Shown piece after piece: positions 32,340-40,108 of a DNA stretch of 64,000 nt. The notes beneath the pieces were generated by a model, which saw only the letters and a program-made list of their open reading frames with translations, was not told the DNA's origin and made no database searches. Position 1 is the stretch's first letter, and every line of letters starts with the position of its first letter. Made by a program: the position numbers and the translations under genes. This DNA comes from Nocardia ignorata NBRC 108230. GTDB lineage: Bacteria; Actinomycetota; Actinomycetes; Mycobacteriales; Mycobacteriaceae. The stretch spans positions 124,001 to 188,000 of the forward strand of contig NZ_BDBI01000012.1 of the NCBI RefSeq assembly GCF_001612905.1, in the 5' to 3' direction.

Positions 32340-32978
32340 TCACTCCTGACGTCCCGTTGCGGCGACCGAGACACCCAGCCCGACCATCGTGAGCCCGCCG
32401 ACCCCGCCGATGAGGGACAGCCGCCGCGGTGACCGCGCGAACCACTCCCGTGCGGTGGCCGCGACCATTCCCCACACCACATCCGATGCCACGGCGATGA
32501 CGTTGAACACCAGACCCAGCACCAGCATCTGCACCGCGACGTTGCCCTGCGTGTGGTCGACGAACTGAGGCAGCACGGCGGCGAAGAACACGATCGTCTT
32601 GGGATTGGTGATGCCGACCGTGACACCTTCCCAGAACGTCCGCAGACCACCCCGCCCACCCTCGACCTGGGCACCTGCCATCCGCAACGATCCACGCTCC
32701 CGCCATGCCTTCACGCCGAGGTAGACCAGGTAGGCGGCGCCGACTAGCTTCAGGACGGTGAAGGCGAGGACCGAGCGTTGCACCACGGCCGAGACTCCGA
32801 AGGCCACGGCCACGACCAGCGCGTAGGCGCCGATGGTGTTTCCCGCGACCGTGGTCAATGCCGCGCGGCGTCCGTGCGCCAGCGCCCGGCTGATGACGAA
32901 CAGCACGCTCGGACCGGGGATCACGATGAGCAGAAATGACATCGCCGCGAAGGCGAGCAGACGGTCGGTGGACATCAT
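32340..32978 (-). CDS. LysE-family amino-acid/metabolite exporter
   Basis: A 212-residue membrane protein with about six helices and LysE/RhtB signatures: LIVIPGPSVLFVISRALAHG near the N-terminus, VGAAYLVYLGVKAWRERG, and VGITNPKTIVFFAAVLPQFV. RhtB-type exporters release amino acids and derivatives. The start could be ATG 32978 or 32975; the ATG at 32990 is also in frame. It lies next to a broken TetR gene. Confidence 0.87.
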   Translation of the reverse strand: MMSTDRLLAFAAMSFLLIVIPGPSVLFVISRALAHGRRAALTTVAGNTIGAYALVVAVAFGVSAVVQRSVLAFTVLKLVGAAYLVYLGVKAWRERGSLRMAGAQVEGGRGGLRTFWEGVTVGITNPKTIVFFAAVLPQFVDHTQGNVAVQMLVLGLVFNVIAVASDVVWGMVAATAREWFARSPRRLSLIGGVGGLTMVGLGVSVAATGRQE

Positions 32979-33148
32979 CACACTATGCAAGCACGGGCAA
33001 CGGCCGGTGCACCAGCGGTATTACGACATGCCGCGGGGCACCCGCTCACCCACAGGTCGGGGAGTGCCGAGATCACGCTGCGCCATCAGCTGGCCGCCGA
33101 CTCCGTCCCACCAGTCGCTTTCGGTAGCGGATGACGGGCGCTCACCCG

Positions 33149-33370
33149 CTACCCGGCGGATTGTGCTGCGGCCGTGTTTTCCTCGGTGGTTCGCAGTGGG
33201 TAGGAGTTGGCCCAGAAGGCTAGTGTAGTGCCGGTGGACCACTCGATCTCGGTGACGACCAGAACACCGTCGGGGGTCAGCAGTCGCCGCCATGCTTGCA
33301 GGGCGATGTCGAAGCCGATGGTGTAGACCGAGCCCTCGGCCCAGAACATGTCGAAGCTGGAGATCGGCGC
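33149..33370 (-). pseudogene. SAM-dependent methyltransferase, C-terminal fragment
   Basis: The minus frame reads SSFDMFWAEGSVYTIGFDIA, AWRRLLTPDGVLVVTEIEW and LAFWANSYPL, the second half of a class I methyltransferase domain up to an early stop at 33149. The SAM-binding GxG half is missing. Homology is cut off exactly where a 43-bp palindrome begins (33371). Confidence 0.65.
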
Positions 33371-33413
33371 GTCCTGGGCTGGCTGCCTGTATGTATGCAG
33401 GCCAGCCCAGGAC
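33371..33413. repeat. 43-bp palindrome at the edge of the methyltransferase fragment
   Basis: GTCCTGGGCTGG (33371-33382) pairs with CCAGCCCAGGAC (33402-33413), and inner CCTG pairs with CAGG around TATGTATG. It sits at the breakpoint of the truncated gene, so it may be a small mobile-element relic as well as a terminator. Confidence 0.5.
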
Positions 33414-33448
33414 GACGAGGGAGGGCGGAGCGGAGTGTTTCGGCTCGG

Positions 33449-33976
33449 TTAGATGCCGAAGGGCGCTGCGTAGCGGACGGTGCCGCTGGGCAACTGTTCG
33501 GAGTCGAGGCTCAGTGCCATCAATGCCTCGTCGGGGACATCGATACTGAGCCGGATACCGTACTCCGAGGCGCGGGTGAACCCGAACCGCGGGTAGTAGG
33601 TCGGATGTCCGAGAACGATCACGAAGTGCTCGCCCGCCCGCTCAGCAGCCTCGAGAGCGGCACGGATCGCCGCGGAGCCCGCCCCGGTCTTCTGGTACTC
33701 GGGTAGCACCGCGCACGGTCCCAGGCATAGCGCCGGGGTGTCGTCGACGTGACAGCGAGTCAGCAGTGCGTAACCGACGGGCTTGCCGTCCGGTCCTGCG
33801 CTGAAGATGGACAAGCTGTCTATCCACGCCGAGTCGGCGCGTAGAGCGTCGACGAGATCGGCCTCCTCGGCGGTGTCGAATGCGGCGAGGTTGATCTCTC
33901 GGATAGCAGGGATGTCCGCTGCGGTCTCGGCGCGGGTGATCCAGTCAATGCGAGTACTCAAAACAGATTTCTCCAT
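33449..33976 (-). CDS. GNAT-family N-acetyltransferase
   Basis: A 175-residue acetyltransferase. IPAIREINLAAFDTAEEADL is the substrate-side helix, LGPCAVLPEYQKTGAGSAAI holds the acetyl-CoA pyrophosphate loop (Q-x-x-G-x-G/A), and IVLGHPTYYPRFGFTRASEY is the C-terminal motif. This is the YhbS-like subgroup, in which GHPTYYPRFGF is typical. The acceptor is unknown; relatives act on small molecules or tRNA/ribosomal substrates. It lies 114 bp downstream of rsgA on the same strand. Confidence 0.88.
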   Translation of the reverse strand: MEKSVLSTRIDWITRAETAADIPAIREINLAAFDTAEEADLVDALRADSAWIDSLSIFSAGPDGKPVGYALLTRCHVDDTPALCLGPCAVLPEYQKTGAGSAAIRAALEAAERAGEHFVIVLGHPTYYPRFGFTRASEYGIRLSIDVPDEALMALSLDSEQLPSGTVRYAAPFGI

Positions 33977-34090
33977 TCGTGATGGTGAGTTGAACGGCGA
34001 GAACGTCCGCGGGTTTGCGGGCAGAAGTGCCTGCCGCAGGCAGACGGGCCCAGCAGGGAGGTCCCCGGATGCGTGATGCCACGATCGGCG

Positions 34091-35167
34091 CTAGTGCTGG
34101 CGGTCGCGGAATCGGTAGGTCGCGCGCAGATCCCGCGTGATCGCCTTCTTGGTTTTGCTGCGCTTGGCCGAATCCCGGGCGTTTCCCCGGGCCGCTGCCC
34201 GCTCGCTTTCGCGCAACAGCTTGCGGTACCGGTCGAGCCTGCCCACATCCAACATGCCGGCGACCACGGCTTCCTGTACCGCGCAGCCTGGTTCACTGCG
34301 ATGCTCACAATTACGGAAGGCGCAGTCCCGGGCGTAGGCCTCGATCTCGGCGAAGACCCGCTCCACCCCGTCCGCGGCATCTTGCAAGCCGATACCTCGC
34401 AAGCCCGGAGTGTCGATAAGCACCCCGCCGCCGGGCAACGGCAGCAACTCACGGTGCACGGTAGTGTGCCGACCTTTGCCGTCACCTGCCCGAACTTCGT
34501 TGGTACCCATATGCTCTCGACCGAGCAGCGCGTTGGCAAGAGTGGACTTTCCCGCACCCGACGGGCCGAGCAGGACCGTGGTCCCGGTCACCACCTCCGA
34601 CAGAAGGTCTAGACCCGTTCCTGTCATGGCGCTGGTGGTGACGATGTCCACGCCGGGTGCCAGCGAGGTGAGAGCGGCCAAGGCTGCGTCGAGATCGTCG
34701 GGTACGTCGGCTTTGGTGAGTACGACGACCGGTCTCGCACCGCTGTCCCAGGCCAGCGCTAGTAGCCGTTCGACCCGGCCCGCGTTCAGCGGTGCTGTGA
34801 GCGAGACAGCGATGGCGACGGTGTCGACGTTCGCCGCCAAGACCTGCTGGTGGGAGGTTCGATCCGACGAGGCCCGAGTGATCGCGCTGCGTCGTGGCAG
34901 CAGCGCCACCAACTCCGGCTCCGGCTGTAGGCGCAGCGCTGCCCAGTCGCCTGTGCACACAGTATGGGCGGGGTCGAGGGAGGCCACCGCCGCGCTGGCC
35001 GCGCGGACGGGACCCGATGCGGTCAACGTGTCACAGCGGCCGCGGTCGACCCGCACGACGCGAGCCGGAACCAGACCATCGGCCGCGTGAACTGCGAACA
35101 GCGCTGCGAACGAGTCGTCCCACCCGAGTGCGGACAAATCGAATGAGGACGGAGAAGATGAATACAT
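34091..35167 (-). CDS. rsgA: RsgA-type circularly permuted GTPase
   Basis: A 358-residue ribosome-associated GTPase. An N-terminal OB-like domain (residues 20-90) is followed by the permuted G domain in the order G4 (VVLTKADVPDD), G1 (LLGPSGAGKSTLANALLG) and G3 (IDTPGLRGIG). The C-terminal zinc site is CAFRNCEHRSEPGC, C-x4-C-x-H-x5-C. RsgA helps mature the 30S subunit and releases factors such as RbfA. It starts at ATG 35167. The ribosome binding site AAGGG (35179-35175) can pair with CCCTT just upstream, and a 22-codon leader peptide precedes it, which suggests translational attenuation. Its position in an accessory region suggests an additional copy. Confidence 0.9.
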   Translation of the reverse strand: MYSSSPSSFDLSALGWDDSFAALFAVHAADGLVPARVVRVDRGRCDTLTASGPVRAASAAVASLDPAHTVCTGDWAALRLQPEPELVALLPRRSAITRASSDRTSHQQVLAANVDTVAIAVSLTAPLNAGRVERLLALAWDSGARPVVVLTKADVPDDLDAALAALTSLAPGVDIVTTSAMTGTGLDLLSEVVTGTTVLLGPSGAGKSTLANALLGREHMGTNEVRAGDGKGRHTTVHRELLPLPGGGVLIDTPGLRGIGLQDAADGVERVFAEIEAYARDCAFRNCEHRSEPGCAVQEAVVAGMLDVGRLDRYRKLLRESERAAARGNARDSAKRSKTKKAITRDLRATYRFRDRQH

Positions 35168-35174
35168 AGTGAGA

Positions 35175-35189
35175 CCCTTGGGAAAAGGG
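35175..35189 (-). promoter_or_regulatory. hairpin sequestering the rsgA ribosome binding site
   Basis: On the minus strand CCCTT (35189-35185) can pair with the Shine-Dalgarno AAGGG (35179-35175) across a 5-nt loop. Further upstream CGAGCCG and CGGCTCG form another perfect stem around 35224-35240. Such nested hairpins between a leader peptide and a gene are typical of ribosome-stalling attenuators. Confidence 0.45.
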
Positions 35190-35264
35190 GCCCCGGCTCG
35201 AACACCGAATCCACCGCGGCTACGAGCCGACACGGCTCGCGCCGCTATCGGCGGTAGGAATCTG

Positions 35265-35333
35265 TCAGACCGGAGCCCGGGACGTGAGGATGGTCCGGGC
35301 GCTGCACAAGGCAGCGGTCTTCACCGCGATCAT
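35265..35333 (-). CDS. leader peptide upstream of rsgA
   Basis: A 22-codon frame, MIAVKTAALCSARTILTSRA plus PV, starts at ATG 35333 with a near-consensus Shine-Dalgarno GGGAGGTGA placed 7 nt upstream (35346-35341 for GGGAGG). This is the best ribosome binding site in the neighbourhood, yet the frame is tiny and ends 97 nt before rsgA. That fits a regulatory peptide whose translation state controls folding of the rsgA leader. Confidence 0.5.
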   Translation of the reverse strand: MIAVKTAALCSARTILTSRAPV

Positions 35334-35589
35334 CAACTCACCTCCCAATCTCTCGCACCACGTCTAACTCGGACGTACAACCCTAACACCAGACGACAGG
35401 ACCCGCCATTGATATGTGACCAGTCTCCGCCACACCGTCCAAGCGAGCGGCCCGCCGTGGAAATGGCGCTCTCTCCTCGATCGATATCTTTCTCGCGCCC
35501 AGATCCGCGTGCTTGTCAGACCGGGCCCCGCGGAGTAGGCCAGATTCGGTGGCGATTTCAGGTCGATGCAGTGGATAGCGAGTGCGGTC

Positions 35590-35726
35590 TGGACACTGCA
35601 GATGACGATCAGCAGCGCACCGTCGAGGACGTGCCCGATCGCCGCGGCACCGATCGCGGCGACCACCATCAGCAGGTCGACATCGAGGGTCTTGTCCCGC
35701 AGGGCCTGCAATCCGGCCACCCCGGG
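35590..35726 (-). pseudogene. heavy-metal P1B-type ATPase, internal fragment
   Basis: The minus frame reads AGLQALRDKTLDVDLLMVVA then AIGAAAIGHVLDGALLIVI, a transmembrane region conserved in heavy-metal-translocating ATPases of the CtpC/CadA type. Homology is lost on both sides; nothing of the phosphorylation or ATP-binding domains remains. It abuts the ArsR fragment on the opposite strand. Confidence 0.65.
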
Positions 35727-35999
35727 TTCCAGGCGTTGGCGACTCCGAGCCGGCTGCTGATCCTCACCGAACTACGGCAAGGCCCCGCCCGGTGTCCGAG
35801 CTGGTCGAGATAGAACAGTCGGCGGTCTCGCATCAGTTGCGGCTGTTGCGCAACCTCGGCCTGATCACCGGCACCCGCACCGGGCGCAGCATCGTCTACA
35901 GCCTGTACGACGACCGTCGCTCAACTGCTCGACGAAGCTGTCTACCACAGCGAACACCTGCGCCTGGGGCCGGCCGATCAGCCCGACACCGCGCGCTGA
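35727..35999 (+). pseudogene. ArsR/SmtB-family metal sensor, truncated and frameshifted
   Basis: Three frames are needed to read it: FQALATPSRLLILTELRQGP, then SELVEIEQSAVSHQLRLLRN with LITGTRTGRSIVYSLYDD, then VAQLLDEAVYHSEHLRLGPA to a stop at 35999. Together they give a recognisable ArsR winged helix. Frameshifts lie near 35785 and 35915, and the N-terminus is missing. It was presumably the regulator of the adjacent metal ATPase. Confidence 0.75.
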
Positions 36000-36064
36000 T
36001 CTATCCCGCGACCCGCCCTCGGCGCAGGTCCAGGCGGGTGGTCATGTCGAGTCGGAACCGGCCG

Positions 36065-37569
36065 TTACTGCTGGGCGATCAATTCCCACCGGATCGGGCG
36101 GGTCAGCACCGGTCCCAGCTGGCCGTGCACGCCGACGTCGTCGGCCCGGTACAGCCGGATCGAGCCGATGTTCTTCAACCGGGGCAGTAGCTTGAATCCC
36201 AGCAGTTCGGTGAAGGCGAACCCGACCACCGAAGCGCCTTGTGTATCAACGTAATTCGACCGATCTCTGCGTCGGTGCAATGCCGCAACAAGCCCTCGAT
36301 CATCGCCGCCACCTCCGACGACGAACACGATTTGAGCTGAGAGTAGATGCACACGTTGCGGCGTTCGACGTGCCAGTAGATCATCACCCCGTACCCGCCG
36401 TAGTGCTGGTGGTACTGGGTCATCAGGTTCGACTCCCACGACCCGAACTTCTTCGAATCGCTCGCGCACGCGGTGCCCGATCCCCACCAGTTCGGATCTC
36501 GCGCGGCGAAGGTCGCGTTCACTAACTTCGTCGTCGCACGCCGCAGATTGTCGCGGGTGATGAAGTGCCGGCGCACATGCCGCAGCGCCGCCTCGGATTC
36601 CTCGCTGATCCACTGCTCACCGCGCCGCCGGGTCAACCGGACGCCTCCGGTGGTGTTCTCGGCCAGGCCGGTATCGAGGCGGTTCAGGGCTTCGTTCATG
36701 CGCTGTTTGAGCCCGCCGATGAACTCGGTCGGATCCAGGGGCTGGCGGATCGCGGCATAGTGCACCTCGCGGGCGGTGTCGAAATCGCCGGGGAGGTCGT
36801 CTTCGGGGTTGCGCCATCGGTTCCCGCCCTCGACGTAGATCTCGCGGCGCCGGATCGCGTCCCGCAACGCGACCAGCACACACAATTCGTACGGGATGCG
36901 CTCGACGCGCCGCTTCTCATCGACCACCGCCTCCCGCCACGCCTTCGGCACCACACCCTCGAGCGGTGCGAGCGCATGGGTGTCGTAGAAGCGGACCTTC
37001 CCGTCGATGCTCGCGTACCGTCCCAGCAACTCCATCGCCACCATGACCGGCCGGTAGGCGGTGTTGTTGCACCGAGAATCCAATGCTGCCAGCAACGCCG
37101 GCAGCATCCGCCGATAGTGATTGGAATACGAGCTGCGCAGCACCGTGCGCACCCGCGCCTGGAACACCTGGTCGTTGGCCTTCGCCTCTTTCACCAACTC
37201 CCGCAGCGTCTTCTCCCCGACCACCGGATACAGGGCCTCACGCACGATGTCGTCGGGGTGATCGACTGCGGCTTCGGCGAGCCGGAACAGGATGTTCTCC
37301 TTGCCCCGCACCCGCCGCAGATCCTCGGTCAGCTCCTTTTCCACCCGCCGATCCGCCCGCGTATTGACCTTGTGCACCAGCTCGATCAGCAGATCCACCA
37401 GTGCGTCGGTGATCTCGGCCGACCGCACCCAGCACAGTGCCGCCAGCAGCGTCAGCATGATCGGGCTCGGCATATCCCGCAGATCCGACGGAAACGACCG
37501 CGCCGCCCGCGACCGCCACGCATCGACCAGCTTCTCACTCGCGTCGGCGAACAAATCCGGCGACAACAT
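36065..37569 (-). pseudogene. Tn3-family transposase, truncated at both ends
   Basis: About 490 of roughly 1000 residues of a Tn3 TnpA remain. Central helical region: [60 protein letters not shown]. Catalytic part: [20 protein letters not shown] with the first Asp, and [12 protein letters not shown] with the second. The catalytic Glu is lost because the frame ends right after LIAQQ (36065). A frameshift near 36255 splits the second catalytic motif from the first. The N-terminal DNA-binding part is missing beyond 37569. It is not functional, but identifies the region as a decayed Tn3-type transposon. Confidence 0.85.
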
Positions 37570-38057
37570 GACCGACCTCGAATCCGCCGCCGCCGCACTC
37601 GCCGACGGACTCGCGATCGATCTGCCCCGACTGCAACCGGCAGGTCAGGTGCGCTTCGACCCGGCCACGCTCGGCGTTGTGGTCGGGCTGTGGTTGCTGA
37701 AGAACGTGGCCGACGGCGTCGCCGAAGCGATCAAGGAGGGCTCGAAATGCGGCACCGAGTCCCTCGCGCAGCGGATCGGTGCCGCGATCCGTCGCCGGGT
37801 CCGCGGCGACCTCCCCGGGGCGATGGATTCCGGCGCCGAAGACCGTGCGCTGGACAACGCCGTCGTCGCCGCTGAATCCGCATGGGACGAGGCGCATTCC
37901 GCGCGCGATCACCGCTGTCCCGACCGGCGATCTGATCGCGGAGGCCGTGGACAATGTCACCGCCGCCTTGATCGAGTCCGGTCTGCCGCCGGCCTCGGCT
38001 GCCCGCGTGGGCGCGGTCCTGCGCACCGAACTCCACTTCCTTCTCGATGAGGGATAG
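37568..38057 (+). pseudogene. frameshifted gene of unknown function
   Basis: ATG 37568 opens a natural-looking frame ([60 protein letters not shown]) up to about 37905. The sequence then continues in another frame (TAVPTGDLIAEAVDNVTAAL, ARVGAVLRTELHFLLDEG) to a stop at 38057. The shift lies in a CGCGCGCG run; loss of one CG repeat unit would explain it. The joined product would have about 160 residues and resembles no family I know. The start codon overlaps that of the divergent transposase fragment. Confidence 0.5.
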
Positions 38058-38084
38058 CCTGTCGCATAAACAATTCTCAGAACC

Positions 38085-38786
38085 TCAGGTTTTGAGAACT
38101 CGATAGACGGTCGCGCGGGATACCGCGAACCGATCGGCGAGTTCCTCGGCGCCGACTCCGGAGCGGTGGAGTTCCCGCGCCAGCTCGACCTGCTCGGCCG
38201 TGAGCGCCGCCGGGCGTCCCCCGTTGCGCCCCCGAGCCGGCCCACGCGCCCGTCGAACGGCGGATTCGCCGAGCAGTGCTCGCGCGCCGTCCAGGATCAA
38301 GCCACGTAGCCGTTCGATCGGTGCGTCGCGGAACAGCACGACCGGATCGGCCAGCCCGGCCACCACCTGACACGCCCGTACGCGCTGTTCCAGCCCGGCT
38401 CCCGGCCCCGCGACGAGGTCGTTGGCCAGCGCGATCGCGGCCCGGAAACGGTCGGCGATCGGCGCCTGGACGAGCAGGCTCATGTCTTTGACGAGCATGG
38501 TGAGTGTCTGCCGGTGGCGCAGATGCACATCGACATATCCCTCGATGGTCCGCCACCGCACGTCCTCGGCATCGGTGCCGGCCTCCGCCTCGGCGAGGGT
38601 CGCTTCCAGCTCATCCAGCAGGGGGACGGTGAGCTGGTGCAGGATCGCCTCTTTGGAGTCGAAGTGGTAGTAGAGGGCGGCCTTGGTGATGCCCACCTCG
38701 TCGGCGATGGCCTGCATCGAGGTCGCCCGGTAGCCGCGCGCGGCGAACAGGGCACGCGCGGCCGACAGAATTCGCTCGGATGTCAT
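38085..38786 (-). CDS. TetR regulator with a resolvase-like C-terminal HTH
   Basis: A 233-residue regulator. Residues 1-50 are a TetR HTH (RILSAARALFAARGYRATSM, ITKAALYYHFDSKE), and residues 55-180 are the ligand/dimer domain. After the basic linker ARGPARGRNGGRP comes a second HTH (ALTAEQVELARELHRSGVG, RFAVSRATVYRVLKT). This closely resembles the C-terminal HTH of serine resolvases, including the one at 27139. It is divergent from a hydrolase gene, with two operator-like sites between them (38793 and 38825), so it probably represses both. Confidence 0.88.
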   Translation of the reverse strand: MTSERILSAARALFAARGYRATSMQAIADEVGITKAALYYHFDSKEAILHQLTVPLLDELEATLAEAEAGTDAEDVRWRTIEGYVDVHLRHRQTLTMLVKDMSLLVQAPIADRFRAAIALANDLVAGPGAGLEQRVRACQVVAGLADPVVLFRDAPIERLRGLILDGARALLGESAVRRARGPARGRNGGRPAALTAEQVELARELHRSGVGAEELADRFAVSRATVYRVLKT

Positions 38787-38792
38787 CGCACC

Positions 38793-38809
38793 ACTTACCT
38801 CGGGTCAGT
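38793..38809. promoter_or_regulatory. TetR-type operator 1
   Basis: ACTTACC-TCG-GGTCAGT is a 17-bp near-palindrome located 7 bp from the TetR start codon. A similar site follows 32 bp further on, about three helical turns. Confidence 0.6.
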
Positions 38810-38824
38810 TCGGACGCTACGATT

Positions 38825-38841
38825 ACTTACCAAGAGTCAGT
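38825..38841. promoter_or_regulatory. TetR-type operator 2
   Basis: ACTTACC-AAG-AGTCAGT matches operator 1 at 14 of 17 positions. It lies 24 bp before the GTG start of the hydrolase, so binding would block that promoter. Confidence 0.6.
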
Positions 38842-38864
38842 CTAGTGAGGCGGGAGCAAGTCCT

Positions 38865-39752
38865 GTGCGAACCCGAGTGTCCTTCCCATCCGGAAACAGC
38901 GGGTGCGTCGGCTACCTGGAGCTCCCCGAGGGCAGGAGTACGCTGCCCTGTGTCGTCCTGTGCCACGGATTCAGTGGGACGATGGACCGCCTGTTCGACC
39001 ACGCGCGCCAATTCGCCGAAGCAGGTTGGGCCACACTGGTATTCGACTACCGAGGCTTCGGCGAGAGCGAGGGTGAACCGCGGCAGGTCCCCGACATCGG
39101 CGGACAACTCGACGATCTGCGCGCCGCGGTCGCCTTCGCCCGCGCGCACGACCGCATCGACCCCGAGCGCATCCTGCTGTGGGGCAACTCGCTCGGCGGC
39201 GCCCACGCGATCACCGTCGCCGCCACCGACCCGCGCATCGCCGCGGTCGTCGCACAGATCCCGTTCAACGGATTTCCCGAGAAGGTCGAGGGCCGCTCGG
39301 CCGCGAACAACCTGGCACTGCTGGCCGCCATCATCTGGGACACCGTGCGCGGCAAACTCCGCATGCGGCCTTACTACATCCGGATGGTCGGCGCACCGGG
39401 CGAACTCGCCGTCACCGCCTCCGCCGACGCCGAGCGGCACATCGCCACCCTCACCGGCGGTGGCGAAACACTCTGGCGCAACAGCATCGCCCCGCGCGCA
39501 CTGCTGTCGATGATGCGATACCGCCCGGCCGAATACGCCGCGCGCCTCACCTGCCCGCTGCTGGTGTGCGCCGCCGCCGACGATCGGGAGACACCCCTCG
39601 ACACCAGCCGCGAGCTGGCAGAACGAGCACCCGACGGCCGATTGCGCGTCTACCCTGGTACTCACTTCACCTTCTACACCGAACCGGCGCTGCGCACCCG
39701 CGTCGTCGCCGATCAGATCGAGTTCTTCCGCCACGCCTGCGATCGGGTGTGA
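38865..39752 (+). CDS. alpha/beta hydrolase (dienelactone-hydrolase-like)
   Basis: A 295-residue hydrolase. VVLCHGFSGTMDRLFDHARQ is the oxyanion region, then VFDYRGFGESEGEPRQVPD, the nucleophile elbow ILLWGNSLGGAHAI (Ser in GNSLG), the acid region VCAAADDRETPLD and the catalytic His in YPGTHFTFY. The size and pattern suggest an esterase or acyl hydrolase of unknown substrate. GTG 38865 is selected by GGGAG 8 nt upstream. Divergent from a TetR gene with two shared operators, so it is probably the regulated target. Confidence 0.83.
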   Translation: MRTRVSFPSGNSGCVGYLELPEGRSTLPCVVLCHGFSGTMDRLFDHARQFAEAGWATLVFDYRGFGESEGEPRQVPDIGGQLDDLRAAVAFARAHDRIDPERILLWGNSLGGAHAITVAATDPRIAAVVAQIPFNGFPEKVEGRSAANNLALLAAIIWDTVRGKLRMRPYYIRMVGAPGELAVTASADAERHIATLTGGGETLWRNSIAPRALLSMMRYRPAEYAARLTCPLLVCAAADDRETPLDTSRELAERAPDGRLRVYPGTHFTFYTEPALRTRVVADQIEFFRHACDRV

Positions 39753-39815
39753 CGTGCAGGGTTGGCGCTGATCACACCGGGTATCCGCGTGGTACCCCTG
39801 AGTGGGAAGGATGCG

Positions 39816-40103
39816 ATGACGATGCGCGGACGACGTAACCGACGTGATCGAGAAGTACGCGAAGTACGAGAAATCCAGGCCCGACCACCTCATCAGACCG
39901 TCAAGTCACTGTTCTCGCTGCTGGTACTCGCCTGGCTGCTGGCCGGGCTGGTCGCGGCGTTCCAGCGGGACTACTTCACCGACACCCCGACCAACTGCGG
40001 TGACTGGGGGACCATCGCGCTCACCGTGGCGGCGGGTCCGCTGAACTACCTCGGCATGAACCCCAAGGTCGGCGAATGCCAACTGCCCGAACCGAGCCAA
40101 TGA
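39816..40103 (+). CDS. small single-helix membrane protein
   Basis: A 95-residue protein. The basic N-terminus MTMRGRRNRRDREVREVREI lies in the cytoplasm, one transmembrane helix follows (SLFSLLVLAWLLAGLVAAFQ), and the extracytoplasmic tail has two Cys residues (TPTNCGDWGTI and GECQLPEPSQ) that may form a disulfide. GGGAAGG lies 5 nt before ATG 39816. Similar small proteins occur in mycobacteria and nocardiae without known function. It converges with the polymerase gene. Confidence 0.7.
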   Translation: MTMRGRRNRRDREVREVREIQARPPHQTVKSLFSLLVLAWLLAGLVAAFQRDYFTDTPTNCGDWGTIALTVAAGPLNYLGMNPKVGECQLPEPSQ

Positions 40104-40108
40104 CCTGA

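Noticed and set aside
33371..33413. Integron attC site
   Set aside because: The palindrome lacks the conserved R/L box sequences, and no integrase or cassette array is present.
35364..35720. 118-codon minus-strand frame read as one protein
   Set aside because: Only the first 40 or so residues match a metal ATPase. The remainder is unrelated sequence, so I call a fragment, not a gene.
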